Made by a program: the position numbers and the translations under genes. Below, piece by piece: positions 46,174 to 58,697 of a stretch of 64,000 nt of DNA. This DNA comes from Campanula takesimana (Eukaryota > Streptophyta > Magnoliopsida > Asterales > Campanulaceae): the NCBI GenBank assembly GCA_026119855.1, contig JAOWBW010001815.1:62001-126000 (forward strand), written 5' to 3'. Positions within the stretch are counted from its first letter, which is position 1. Every line of letters starts with the position of its first letter. Below the pieces are notes generated by a model, which worked only from the letters and a program-made list of their open reading frames with translations, made no database searches and was not told the origin of the DNA.

Positions 46174-48137
46174 AATGGCTTCCAACGGCAACAACAACAA
46201 GGGTGAGATCATCTCTGTTGGTGTTATGCCCTAGGCATGTTGTTTGTAAAACAAATGTTATTATTTATAAAGATATTGAACGTTTGATTATTATGTCTTT
46301 TGCATGTTTATTATAATAATCCCCGTCCCTGATAATTATGATTAATTATTAGTATAAGTTTAATAGATAATCATATAATGATTATGGTGTATGGGATACA
46401 ATTAGACTTATGGGTATTTGTTGGAGAACAAATACTGGACTGACCCCTATGAGATTTATTTCATGGTCACAATGTCATAATTAAGTCTCATATAGTTATA
46501 TCACTGGAATCTCTAGACCTGAGGTTATCACAGTCTTCCACATGATGAACATTACGTTTGACATATTCAAACGTTATCCCTAACCGGATAGCTATAAAGA
46601 ATATGATTGGCATAATCGGAATCATGTAGGGAAGAGTAATAAGCCAAGATGGGATTTGTTCCTCGTCAAGAGAGATGTCAAGCTTTGGCCACTCGATGAA
46701 TGGTATTGATGAAATGCATGGCCGTGCTCAAATAAGTTTTGTATTATCAATACATTCGGGATCGAGAAAGCATTGAACAAATGTAAGTTGACCATTGACC
46801 ATGGCTTACGTATAATAGACATCGTGCAACAAAGAGATTGTGTTATGTTCTATTTTAGGAAACTTTGGAGTTCAAAGTTATACTAATTGGGTAGTCATAA
46901 TGGCTTGCTAGAGTCCGCTTATGACTTACGAGGTTTGACTGGTTCGGACTCGTTGCCAACTTAGTATAATCCTATTGGGTCACACACGCAGAACGGATAA
47001 TTAAAAGGAGCGAAAAAACGAAGTAAAACGGGTCCTGCCTAAAGGATCCGTACGGCTGAATCTGGATGCTTCCAGAAACATCCGTACGGATGGTTTTGCC
47101 GGCAGAATCAGGTTTTAGGAAAACTCTTGTTGAACAAGAATACCTAAGTCCTAAAGGGTTTCTGAAACCCCTTGAATATAAATACAGACTGACGGGAATT
47201 GTTCCCTAGTTGTTGATTTGATCAATTCCAAAATCTTTCTTAGAGAAAGAAATCACACATTATATTCTTGGGTTATTGTGATTGATTAATCTCAATTATC
47301 AAGTCACAATAATAGTTAGGAGCTTTGAAGAATTGTTCTTCAACATCGTTGATCAATCCGAAGACCTAGCAGTCAAGTTCAAGAAGGCGTTCTTGAAATC
47401 TGTTCGTTGTGTGGATCACCGGTAGAGGGCGTTTGTCTTAACGCTTAATCCAAGTTTTACATAATGATCTACAAGGGTTAGTTTCTTTCATCTTGTTATT
47501 ATGAATTATTGTTCATAGCGGATCTAGGCTATTGGGTTTTATTCATGTCTATCTTCCGCTGCGCATGATTGCACGAAACCCAACAATCTCCGTGTCCAAC
47601 GAAAGGCTCTTCAACATAATAAGAGCCATGGTGGAACAAATGGATAGACTTGTCGAGGATGCCCGCCGCAAAGATGATTTGTGGCAATACCGTCTTGATC
47701 TCGAGAGGAAAATTCACAAGGAAGAAGTGTCCGAGCTTAAGGCCCGTTTACGGGAGTTCACCGACAGCAAGACAAGGGTCCACGGTAAAGCACGCTCAAG
47801 TGTCTCACCCCTCAAAAGTCACAAAGGTTCCACCAACGACCGTGTCTATACCCCTCTCAATGGCATAACCATCACCGAGACCTACGAAGCTCTCAAAACT
47901 AAGGGAAAAGTTTCTCCTCTCCAAGGGTACAAGCAACGACTACCATTACGTCGCAACCATGCCCACCACAAGTGGTGTGACTATCACCAATACAGCGGTT
48001 ATCTCACTGTGGATTGCTTCTCCCTCCGCGACATCATCCAAGATTCGATTGACAATGGTGAATTTACCGTGGTTGAAGAACAACAGTTAAAGGGTGAGAG
48101 CATGCAAGAAATCATCAAGGAAGGGGCTCAGATTTGA
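46174..48137 (+). pseudogene. Element E gag-like gene split by a solo LTR
   Basis: ATG 46174 and 14 codons, then a solo copia LTR (46216-47585), then the rest to TGA at 48137. Apart from the insertion there is no stop or frameshift. About 195 residues: charged helical N-terminus, then the knuckle CDYHQYSGYLTVDC, where Tyr replaces the second His seen in D. An amphipathic RDIIQDSIDNGEF segment typical of Tat/Athila gag follows. Confidence 0.8.
46216..47585 (+). repeat. Solo LTR of a Ty1/copia element
   Basis: 1370 bp, TGTTGGTGTTATGCCCTAGG...ACGAAACCCAACA, flanked by TSD ATCTC (46211-46215 and 47586-47590). It shares ends with Copia-1 but is otherwise a distinct family. Palindromes ATCCGTACGGCT (47046-47057) and ATCCGTACGGAT (47080-47091) lie about 85 bp before TATAAATA (47177-47184). 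Formed by LTR-LTR recombination. Confidence 0.95.
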
Positions 48138-48539
48138 AATGTGGCTTCAACAAGGGATCATGCCACAAGGCCGACGACAATAATCTCCGTTTCTCTTTCT
48201 CTACCAAGAAATAGGACAAAAAAAATAAAAAAGGAGTCAAAAGTCCTCTAATGTGTTCATTAATGTTTTCTCTCGTCCAATGTTAAATTTTGAGTCAATC
48301 ATTAAATAAAAGTCGTTCTCGTCCTCATACACTCTTCCAAGTTGTTCAATCTAATTCTTGGCAAAATGATGAAAAAAAGTCTAAACAAGTTTTGGAATGA
48401 AGGCCATCGCTTGAACGCCTAGGGGATAAACATCGACGACGGCATCAACAACAAAGACACCAACAACGACGAAATCAAGCCAAAGTAAGGTGAAGCAACA
48501 ACCATGGAGAAAAATCAAGCAATGTTTCAAAGGGGGATT

Positions 48540-48575
<36 letters not shown>

Positions 48576-51500
48576 CGCTAGGTTGAACTCTTCAAATCAA
48601 CCTAGGCAAAAGTTAGAGCACAAAAAAAAAAAAAAAAAAAAAAAAATCCCCCCTCAATCAAAGAAGTACAAGATCAACATCATTCCACCAATGAAGGACG
48701 AAGCAACAACCATCTCGATGAATGGAGCATCCACAAGAACTACGGTGACCTGAGCCTCTTCACTGAAGGAACGTAGGCAACCTTCGGGTCCGGTCTCATG
48801 CAAGAAAGAAGATATGTTTAGCCCTAGCGCGTTATGGTGATTGGCCTTCATCTCGAACTTGTCAAGACATCTTTGTACGAGTCATTTGCCAATGAATTAA
48901 TCACCAAAATATTGAACAACTTTCCTAGATTTGGAATCACTTTCCGTTCCTTGTCGAGTCTAGGGCTTCTATTCTTTCTGCATACTCCCAATTTCTTGCA
49001 ATCAAATTGGGGCTTTCCTTCTCTTCTCTCTTAATAACTTACTTGCCTTCGTGAGTCATTCAACAAATATATACAAAGCCAATACTAGGGGCTACTTCCC
49101 TAGTCGAGTCAATGTCACTCACCTTTAGTGACAAGAGGTCTTTACAGCAAAATCACATGTCTTATCTCCTCAGCCAGAGTCAATGCACACTTCCTCATTA
49201 ATCGAGTAAAAAAAAAGACGCAAAAGAGATGCCCGCTAGATTGAAAACCCGAAAGGGCGGTCTAGGCAAAAAACAGGGTGTGTCATAAAAAAAATGAGAG
49301 AGTGAGAGAGAGAAGGGAAAGAGAAATGGAGATCTCCGGCCTCTAAGGAAGACAACTGCACAAGCTCTACATTGGATCTCCTCAACAAATCAATTCCCCA
49401 CAGAGTCAACTTTGGGATTACAAAAGGCTCGACAAGATATGACACCATCAAAGGTTGTCTTGGGTTATCGGCATCATTCTCCAGCAGTGTGCATTTTTGG
49501 GTTCATGAAAAGAAGGCCCATGGTAACCAAGACCCATCTGAGAACGAGCCCATCATAAAAGGGCACGAGGTTGCACAAATAATCCCTAGCTAGTCAATGG
49601 GATTGGGCAGCAAATAGCAACAACATGTGTCTCAGTTTTCAAAGCTTCTGAAAGTATGTGCTTCTAAAGTACACCGAAAGGCTCCCGAGAAATGGAGTAG
49701 CTCTTGCCATGTCCTCTCATGTTTGCTCCCTCGCACGAGGATGAGTCACTCTTGCTTTACTCAACAAATGGTGACGCCCTAGGGGCTATGTGACTCAAGA
49801 ACAAGGGCCTCTTTTGCTTCATTTGACAATCAATAAGCCCTAGGGGCTATGCTCAAGAAAGATGTGTGAGACTATCCTCAAAGTCTCTCAAAAGGGATAT
49901 CAAAAAGCCCTCTTGTCATGTGTGCCCGTGCTCGTTCCCCCAATTAAGGATGGACCTTTCTCGCAATCAATAATGTCACTCTGGGGGCTACGGTCAAGTC
50001 TTAAAGGCTCCCTCGGCAAGAAGCAATTCACTTCAATGTCCCCAGCAACATTTGAAGCTCTATACCGAAAGGTCTCACGGGGCTTCGCAATCTACAATCT
50101 TTTAGGCTACGGCATTACAGTGATACAAGCAAAGGGCAATATTGCGGCTTCGTAATTAACAAGCTTTTGGGCAGTGGTACCGGAGCAATGCAATTTGGGA
50201 GTAGTCTTATGGCTCCATGAAAGGGATCAAGCTTCAATGGTCCCTCAACACTTCCAGTCAAAAGGCCTCTTGGTTTTAAATGAAGGCTCCGATGATATGA
50301 ATGAATTTGATGATTCTTGTTAGAACTCACAGCGAGATTCTGAAGGAAGTCTTAGAGAAAAGGAAAAAGATTCAATATGCTAGACTCACCCGGCTGAGTT
50401 ATAGCGGGCAATGCCAATATGTTAACTCTAGAGACAGAGTTACGGCCAATCCCAATGTTTCTGCAAGTACTGCACCCCCTTCTCCAAGATCAAAAGCACA
50501 GGCTGCATCCGAAGATCCGCCGTCGGTTCGACTCAAGAAGACTCAAGCAAACATACCGTTTGAGACTTTATCACACCAAGACCTTATCATCTGCAACAAC
50601 ATCACCATCTCCCACGAGACCCGAAGACCGTACTACATTTTCAACATGGACCTTCCGCCATTTTGGTATCAACCACAAAAAGGGTCTTCCATCTCCAAGC
50701 AAGAGAAAGAAGGAGATCACCTTCAAGAGTCCTACCCGATGTGGCATCCGCTCTCAATACAAAGCTAAGCCGATTTGGGGATTCACATCGAAAGGTCTTC
50801 ACATCCCGCCATCTCGAAGCCCACATGACATTTGGGGCTTAGCAATCTCCCGAAGCTTGGTATCAATGATCTTCTCTTGGGGCTTGCCCACGTCGACAAC
50901 AAAAGGCAGTTTATTTGAATGGGCTAAGAGTTGATTCATCTTGGGGCTTCATAAGCCACTCAAAGTTCAGCATTCAAGGGGCTTTATAATCAGCAACCCC
51001 TTATCTCGGCATCAAATGCCTTTTGGAGCCCCATAATCGACAAATCTCTTGGGGCTAGACATCAATTTCGTTGGACACCACGGCAACAACGACATAATTC
51101 AACAAGGCAATCCGGACTTCGATTGAACATGACTTGATCTTGGGTTGGCTTTACAAACACACAATGGTTAAAATGGTTCACCCACGAACTAAAAAAAAAA
51201 AAAAAATCTTTTTGTCACATGTGTGCATATTCTTTCCCTTCTAATCTTAAAAAAAAAAAAAAAAAAAAAAAAGATTTTTTCTTTTTGTTTTTCTCCTTCT
51301 ATGTGCAAAAGTATGTGCTCTACTTTGCTTTGCTCCTAGCTTCTCCTCCAGCATTCTCCATCATCCTTGAACTACGCTGTTCTGATTCTCTTAAAGGGAT
51401 ACGTAGGCAGCCTTTTGGCACGACCAACCCATCATCCGGAATACTGTCCCACCGACACTCCATCAAGAACGAATTCGTCATCAAAGGCAGCGACACCCTC

Positions 51501-51895
51501 CGCCAAAGCATCTACCACAACATCACGAATCCATCCAACAGCAATGGTAAGTGAAGGTATGGACATCATTCATCTCTCTCAAGCAAATCTCTGCTTTCAA
51601 AAATCACACCGCACACAAAATCACCTTCTCCATTCTTACAAAAACTCTCTCTCATGCAAAACTGCTTTCAAATCACATTGCACCACGAGCACAATTTCTC
51701 TCTACATTTCACACTTCATGCACAAACACATATACCTGCCAAGCACACACATAACAGGTACCACCACGAAGTCAACATCATCCGCTACTCAAAGCACTTC
51801 ATCCCCAGCAGAAAATGGTCCACAGTCAACCATGCCCACATCCCCACGATAAAGTCAACAGCAGCTGTAACAACAATTTGGTCCACGGTGATCTC
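48138..51895 (+). other. Non-coding 3' part of element E with two hairpin modules
   Basis: About 3.75 kb, colinear with D 54869-58697. Holds A-tracts (48541-48572 and 48622-48646), a 9-bp CTAGGTTGA/TCAACCTAG hairpin (48578-48605), a CTACG/CGTAG hairpin (48740-48776), a CTAGA/TCTAG hairpin with CCC-GAAA-GGG (49236-49265), another A-tract near 51250 and a second CTACG/CGTAG hairpin (51372-51406). No conserved protein; short frames here do not match between E and D in a coding-like way. Confidence 0.65.
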
Positions 51896-52385
51896 GCATT
51901 CCAGCAAACGGATCCCGCACCAGCAAACGGATCCCGCAATCAGCAAACGGATCCCGCTTCAGCAAACGGATCCCGCATCAGCAAACGGATCCCGCATTCA
52001 GCAAACGGATCCCGCATCAGCAAACGGATCCCGCATCAGCAAACGGATCCCGCATCAGCAAACGGATCCCGCATCAGCAAACGGAACCCGCATTCAGCAA
52101 ACGGATCCCGCATTCAGCAAACGGATCCCGCATTCAGCAAACGGATCCCGCATTCAGCAAACGGATCCCGCATTCAGCAAACGGATCCCGCTTCAGCAAA
52201 CGGATCCCGCATTCAGCAAAACGGATCCCGCTCAGCAAACGGATCCCGCTTCAGCAAACGGATCCCGCTTCAGCAAACGGATCCCGCTTCTCCCGCCTTC
52301 AGCAAACGGATCCCGCTTCAGCAAACGGATCCCGCATTCAGCAAACGGATCAGCAAACGGATCCCGCTTCAGCAAACAGATCCCG
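51896..52385 (+). repeat. 3' tandem repeats of element E, about 18-20 bp unit
   Basis: Roughly 25 head-to-tail units AGCAAACGGATCCCGCAT/TC, each with a BamHI-type GGATCC. They have no spacers, so this is a satellite-like array. Same monomer as in A (reverse strand) and D. Located between the non-coding part and the polypurine motif. Confidence 0.9.
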
Positions 52386-52556
52386 CTATATCCTTTCTAT
52401 ATCTATTAAGCCGCTCACATAGGGAGCGCACTCCTATCATTCGTAATTTCAAATTCTTGCTTTATCGAGTCTTTGTTTTCTCTTGTCGATGTCCTCGGCG
52501 GTTGTCTTTCTTTCGTCGACGCGTTTTGCTTCGCAATCCACGTCGCCGAGGGGCTC
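52386..52556 (+). other. Element E pre-LTR segment and polypurine motif
   Basis: Contains GCTCACATAGGGAGCGCAC (also at 3260-3320 on the other strand in A) and ends GCCGAGGGGCTC, immediately before the LTR. Confidence 0.65.
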
Positions 52557-53893
52557 TGTAGACACCCCACTTTGGACCTCTCACCCCGATTGCATACATA
52601 GTATTTTTATTTAATTTGTTTTTGTTAATTTCTGTTACTTCCGTTAAGTTCCTAACTGATTCCGTTAGTTTTGGACTAAACTGCATAACAAAGTTAACTT
52701 TTAGAGTCATTCTATCATTCTGTCTTTTTCTCCCGCGGGCGCTTCCGGAAGTGTTATCGGGATGCGCGCGCGTCTCGCCCCCAAAGCGGGACCCGCGCGC
52801 CTCCCATTATGACAGTAACGGATTGCACCTTATTTCCCTCACTTTTCTTATTTACAAACATCTTTTCTTGATCACAAAAACCATTTTTTTACATCCACAT
52901 TCATGCCCCCTAGTTTTGTAACCTCCCAATCCCATTATTCTAGCCCTTTCATTAAAACAAAAATATTTCTTTTTATTAATATTTGATTTTCTCTTTATTA
53001 TTTATTTATTATTTTTATTTATCTTATTTGTGATTGGTCAACTCCATCTCACATGGATTGACCAATTTCCCTCCAAGTCTTCCCTCTTCTTTTTACCTAT
53101 AAAAGCCATCTTCTTCTACCTTAGAAAGGGACCAACTTCATCTTCTCTACAAAAACTATACACAAGACCTGGACCTCATTTTTAGACTTAAATTTTCTCT
53201 ATACACACTCTATACACAATTCTCTACACAAATTCTCCCAACAAGAGTTCTTCGTAACAAGACTCTACATAAAATTGTTCTACAACAATTTCTCCACAAC
53301 AAAACACCATTTTCAAGTCCACGTTTGAAGTCCTCTTCTTAAGGTACAACTTCATTTTTCTTCTATTTTCTTCTTCTTCAATATATGCAATCTCCATAAA
53401 AAGGGATACAACCAAAAGGCCACTTCACTATTGAAGTTTGGTCAAGGTTACATCCCAACATTTTAATTCCACTTTAATTTACATTCTCATTTCTTAATGT
53501 AATTACCTAGCGATAATTCAACATGTAATCTTTAGCATAAATCAATAAATAAACAATTATCCTTTATTTTTCCTCTATAAATTTCTCCTTTCTTTTCATT
53601 ATAATTGTTAGCACATTTCTCTTATTATTAAATTGAAGGACATTTAACATTAGAACACCAAAAGTAGCAAGACCCGCGTAAGCGGGGCGGAGTGGGTGTT
53701 TAAGTACTTCCGACTCCGTCACCTAACCCCCGAACCCTTCTCTCCCGAATCTCTGGTTTTCGTACAAAAATTGGCTTTCTTTAGGTTTTCTCGCGTTCCT
53801 CTAAAAACGCGGGTGGCGACTCTTAAAATCAAGTAGACATCCTAGGATAATTCACGCGCTCTAGCCAAGCCGTGGTCCCCCGGGGTATCTACA
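52557..53893 (+). repeat. 3' LTR of element E
   Basis: 1337 bp. It differs from copies 1 and 2 by scattered substitutions and an 8-bp insertion near 52712. It is followed directly by ACATG and D's leader, without a PBS, which is what a true 3' end predicts. Confidence 0.9.
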
Positions 53894-54280
53894 ACATGCC
53901 ACTCGTTGTTTTGGACGAAATAAAACTCCGTCCCCAAGTGGTTATTATGGACGAAAATAAAAATCCGTCCCCGCATGTATGCTTTACTACATTAATTTAG
54001 TTTTAATCCCGTCACATGTAGGAATCACAAGCGTGGTGGAATCCGATGAGTATATGGGACCGCGGGAAGGTCTATATACTAGTGTGACAATTCCAGTATT
54101 TTTTTAGAAACCCCAAAAAGGACCACGTCCTTCCGACTTTTGTAAATAAATAAATAAAAAAAAAAGAGTCATTTTTCTTATGTGATTGAGTCTTTTTCCT
54201 TTGTTTGTGGGTTAATTATTTTACTCAAAATATGTTTGTGGGGCCAACTTAAGATCGACCGTGTTCTCTCAATAGGTCCA
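53894..54280 (+). other. Remainder of element D leader
   Basis: Colinear with 45799-46173 of E. No gene. Confidence 0.75.
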
Positions 54281-54868
54281 ATGGCTTCCAACAACAACAA
54301 CAATAAGGGTGAGATCATCTCCGTGTCCAACGAAAGGCTCTTCAACATAATAAGAGCCATGTGGGAACAAATGGATAGACTTGTCAAGGATGCCCGCCGT
54401 AAGGATGATTTGTGGCAAGACCGTCTTGATCTCGAGAGGAAAATTCACAAGGAAGAAGTGTCCGAACTTAAGGCTCTTTTGCAAGATCTCACCGACAGCA
54501 AGGCAAAGGTCCACGGTAAAGCACGCTCAAGTGGCTCATCCCTCAAAAGTCACAAAGGTGCCACCAACGACCGTGTCTATACCCCTCTCAATGGCATGAC
54601 CATCACCGAGGCCTACGAAGCTCTCAAAACCAAGGGACAAGTTTCTCCTCTCCAAGGGTACAAGCAACCACAACCATTACGTCGCAATCATGCCCACCAC
54701 AAGTGGTGTGACTATCACCTATACAGCGGTCACCTCACCGAGGATTGCTTCTCCATCCGCAACATCATCCAAGACTTGATTGACAATGGTGAATCTACCG
54801 TGGGTGAGGAACAACAGTTAGAGAATGGCAACATACAAGAACTCATCAAGGAAGAGGCTCAGATTTGA
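54281..54868 (+). CDS. Element D gag-like protein, intact frame
   Basis: 195 codons from ATG 54281 to TGA 54868, no interruption. The start is chosen because MASNNNNNKGEI is shared with E and the upstream extension is not. The N-terminal half is charged and helical (RAMWEQMDRLVKDARRKDDL). The C-terminal half has the knuckle CDYHLYSGHLTEDC (C-x2-H-x4-H-x4-C), followed by IRNIIQDLIDNGES. This is the nucleocapsid end of a Tat/Athila-type gag without most of the capsid domain, so about a third of normal gag length. It could bind element RNA and help packaging into a helper's particles; that is inference. Confidence 0.75.
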   Translation: MASNNNNNKGEIISVSNERLFNIIRAMWEQMDRLVKDARRKDDLWQDRLDLERKIHKEEVSELKALLQDLTDSKAKVHGKARSSGSSLKSHKGATNDRVYTPLNGMTITEAYEALKTKGQVSPLQGYKQPQPLRRNHAHHKWCDYHLYSGHLTEDCFSIRNIIQDLIDNGESTVGEEQQLENGNIQELIKEEAQI

Positions 54869-57800
54869 AATGGGGTTTCAACAAGAGATCATGCTACAAG
54901 GCCGACAACAACAATCTCCGTTTCTCTTTCTCTACCTAGAAATAGGATTAAAAAAAAAAAAGAGTCAAAAATCCTCTTAAGTGTGCATCAATGTTTTCTC
55001 TCGTCCTATGTTAAATGTTCGAGTCCATTGAGTCATCAAATAAAAGTCGTTCTTGTCCTCATACACTCTTTCGAGTTGTTCAATTAATTCTTGGCATAAT
55101 GATGAAAAAATGTCTAAACAAGTTTTGGAATGAAGGCCATCGCTTGAACGCCTAGGGGCTAAACATCAACGACGGCATCAACAACGAAGACATCAACAAC
55201 GATGAAATCAAGACAAAGAAAGGTGGAGCAATGATCATGAAGCAAAGTTTTGGGGGGATAAAAAAAAAGGCTCGCTAGGTTGAAATCCTCAAATCAACCT
55301 AGGCAAAAGTTAGAGCACAAAAAAAAAAAAAAAAAAAAAAAAAATCCCCCTTCTTTCAAAGAAGTTCACAACAACAACATCATTCCACCAAACGAAGAAA
55401 CATCGACAACAATCACGACGAAGCAAGAATTCCATCACGACGAATGGAGCATACAAGAACTACGGTGACCTGAGCCTCTATACTGGAGGAACATAGGCAA
55501 CCTTCGGGTCCGGTCTCATGCAAGAAAGAAGATATGTTTAGCCCTAGTACGTTATGGTGATTGGCCTTCATCTCGAACTTGTCAAGACATCTTTGTACGA
55601 GTCATTTGCCAATGAATTAATCACCTCAAGATTGAACAACTTTCCTAGATTTGGAATCACTTTCCGTTCCTTGTCGAGTCTAGGGCTTCTATTCTTTCTG
55701 CATACTCCCAATTTCTTGCAATCAATCTGGGGCTTTCATTCTCTTCTCTCTTAATGACTTACTTGCCTTCGTGAGTCATTCAATAAATAAAAATACATGT
55801 CAATACTAGGGACCACTTCCCTAGTCGAGTCAATGTCACTCATCATTAGTGACAAAAGGTCTCCATCGCAAAATCACATGTCTTATCTCCTCAGCCAGAG
55901 TCAATGCACACTTCCTCATTAATCGAGTCAAAAAAAGAAGACGCAAAAGAGATGCCCGCTAGATTGAATACCCGAAAGGGCGGTCTAGGCAAAAAACAGG
56001 GTGCGTCATAAAAAAAATGAGAGAGTGAGAGAGAGAAGGGAAAGAGAAATGGAGATCTCCGGCCTTTAAGGAAGACAACTGCACAAGTTCTACATTGGGT
56101 CTCCTCAGCAAGTCAATTCCCTACCGAGTCAACTTTGGGATTGCAAAAGGCTCGACAAGATATGGCACCATCAAAGGTTGTCTTGGGTTATTGGCATCAT
56201 TCTCCAGCAGTGTGCATTTTTGGGTTCATGAAAAGAAGGCCCGTGGTAACCAAGACCCATCCGAGAACGAGACATCATAAAAGGCACGAGGTTGCACAAA
56301 TAATCCCTAGCTAGTCAATTGGCTTGGGCAGCAAATAGCAACAACATGTGTCTCAGTTTTCAAAGCTTCTTCAAGTATGTGCTTCTAAAGTACGCCAAAA
56401 GGCTCCCGAGAAATGGAGTAGCTCTTGCCATGTCCTCTCATATTTGTTCCCCCACACGAGGACGAGTCTCTTGCTTTGCTCAACAAATAGTGATACCCTA
56501 GGGGCTATGTGATTCAAGAACAAGGGCTTCTTTTGCTTCATTTGAGAATCAATAAGCCCTATGGGCTATGCTCGAGAAAGATGTGTGAGACTATCCTCAA
56601 AGTCTCTCAAAAGGAATGTCGAGAAACACCTTCTTGTCATGTATGCTCATACTTGTTCCCCCGATCAAGGATAGGCCCTTCTCGTTCCACTCCTAATCAA
56701 TGGTGTCACTCTAGGGGCTACGATCAAGTTTTAAAGGCTCCCTCGGCAAGAAGAAATTCACTTCAGTGTCCCCAGCCGAGTCATGTGCAACATTGGAAGC
56801 TTCCTCAATTCGGCACCAAAGGTCTCAAGGGGCTTCGCAATCTACAATCTTTTGGGCTACGGTATACAGTGATACAAGCAAAGGGCAATATTGGGGCTTC
56901 GCAATAAACAAGATTTTGGGCAGTGGTACCGGAGCAATGCAATTTGGGAGTAGTCTTATGGCTCCATGAAAGGGATCAAGCTTTAATGGCCCCTCAACAC
57001 TTCCAGTTAAAAGGCCTCTTGGTTTTAAATGAAGGCTCCGATGATATGAATGAATTTGATGATTCTTGTTAGAACTCACAGCGAGATTCTGAAGGAAGTC
57101 TTAGAGAAAAGGAAAAAGATTCAATATGCTAGACTCACCCGGCTGAGTTATAGCGGGCAATGCCAATATGTTAACTCTATAAGCAGAGTTACGGCCAATC
57201 CCAATGTTTCTGCAATACAGCACCCCTTTCTCCAAGATCAAAAGCACGGGCTGCATCCGAAGATCCGCCATCGGTTCAACTCAAGAAGACTCGAGCAAAC
57301 ATACCGTTCGAGACTTTATCACACCAAGACCTTATCATCCGCAACAACATCACCATCTCCACGAAACATTTCCCGAAGATTCTACTCATTTTCAACATGG
57401 ACCTTCCGCCATTTGGGTATCAACCACAAAAAGGGCCATCCATCTCCAAGCAAGAGAAAGAAGGAGATCGCCTTCAAGAGTTCTTCCCAATAGCGCCATC
57501 CGCTCCCAACATAATGCTAAGCCGATTCCAAGAAAATTTGAGGCTTCACACCGAAAGTTCTCCACATCCCGCCATCTACAAACTTGATAAGCCCATGACA
57601 TTTGGGGCTTAGCAATCTCTCAAAGCTTGGTATCAAGGATCTTCTCTTGGGGCTTGCCCAAGTCGACAACAAAATACAGTTTATTTGAATGAGATAAGAG
57701 TTGATTCATCTTGGGGCTTCATAAGCCACTCAAAGTTCAGCATTCGAGGGGCTTTACAATCAGCAACCCCTTGGCATCTCGGCATCAATTGTCCTTTTGA

Positions 57801-58697
57801 AGCCCCATAAACGACAAATCTCTTGGGACTAGACATCAATTTTCGTTGGACACCACGGCGACAACATTCAAGCAAGGCAATCCGGACTTCGATTGAACAT
57901 GACTTGATCTTGGGTTGGCTTTACAAGCACACAATGGTTAAAATGGTTCACCCACGAACTAAAAAAAATATATTTTTCTCACGTATGTGCATATTCTTTT
58001 CTTTCTAATTAAAAAAAAAAGATTTTATTTTCTTTTTTCTTTTCTTGCGAAAAATTATGTGTTTCCTTTTCGCTTTGCTCCTAGCATTCTCCCCCAGCGT
58101 TCTCCACCATCCTTGAACTACGCTGGTCTGATTCCTTTCAAGGGATACGTAGGCAGCCTTTTGGCACGACCAACCCATCATCCGGAATACTGTCCCACCG
58201 ACACACCATCAAAAGCGAATTCATCATCAAAGGCAGCGACACTCTCCGCCAAAGCATCTACCACAACATCACGAATCCATCCAACGATAATGGTAAGTGA
58301 AGGTATGGACATCATTCAACTCTCTCAAGCAAATCTCTGCTTCCAAAAATCACTTCACACACAAAATCACTTTACTTCTCCCTCATGCAAAAGTGCTTCA
58401 AAATCACATCACACCACAAGCACAATTTCCCTCATAACTGCAATTTCACATCCCATACATGTCACAAACACATATACCTGCCAAGCACACACATAACAGG
58501 TACCACCACGAAGTCAACAGCATCCGCTACTCAAGGCACTTCATCCCCCAGCAGAAAATGGTCCACAGTCAACCATGCCCGCATCCCACAGAGTCAAACA
58601 ATTACAGTTCAATGAAAACAACTCGGTCCATGGTGAGCCACAAAATCACCACCTTTCCATCAACCAACACAACAACATCACACAGAGCCTCGGTTCC
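54869..58697 (+). other. Non-coding 3' part of element D with two hairpin modules
   Basis: CTAGGTTGA/TCAACCTAG hairpin (55275-55302), A-tract (55320-55344), CTACG hairpin (55460-55496, second arm CATAG), CTAGA/TCTAG hairpin (55959-55988) and a second CTACG/CGTAG hairpin (58118-58152). Same order and spacing as in E. No convincing gene. Confidence 0.65.

Larger units (their letters stand above)
41447..53893 (+). mobile_element. Element E: nested same-family copy with duplicated LTR-leader unit
   Basis: Inserted in D's leader in the same orientation. TSD ACATA (41442-41446)/ACATG (53894-53898); the empty site ACATG is preserved in E's own leader at 45799-45803. Order: LTR, leader, LTR, leader, gag-like gene, non-coding, tandem repeats, polypurine motif, LTR. 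The first LTR and leader (41447-43624) repeat the second (43625-45802) with a period of exactly 2178 bp and very few differences. Like D it lacks pol. Confidence 0.85.

Noticed and set aside
48834..50934. Several 60-170 residue frames in the 3' part of element E (and matching ones in D)
   Set aside because: Frames begin, end and shift independently between E and D despite high nucleotide similarity, so there is no coding constraint.
51896..52385. Regular short repeats resembling a CRISPR array
   Set aside because: Units are head-to-tail without unique spacers, in a plant retrotransposon 3' region shared with A and D.
51815..52561. Long reading frames rich in repeated Ala-Asn-Gly-Ser / Gln-Thr-Asp-Pro units
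   Set aside because: They are translations of the AGCAAACGGATCCCGC tandem array in two frames. The same array in A and D is interrupted and carries no conserved frame.
52557..53893. Third LTR read as a separate solo LTR insertion
   Set aside because: Its left flank is the polypurine-side motif and internal repeats of E, and its right flank is D's leader with the TSD. It is E's 3' LTR.
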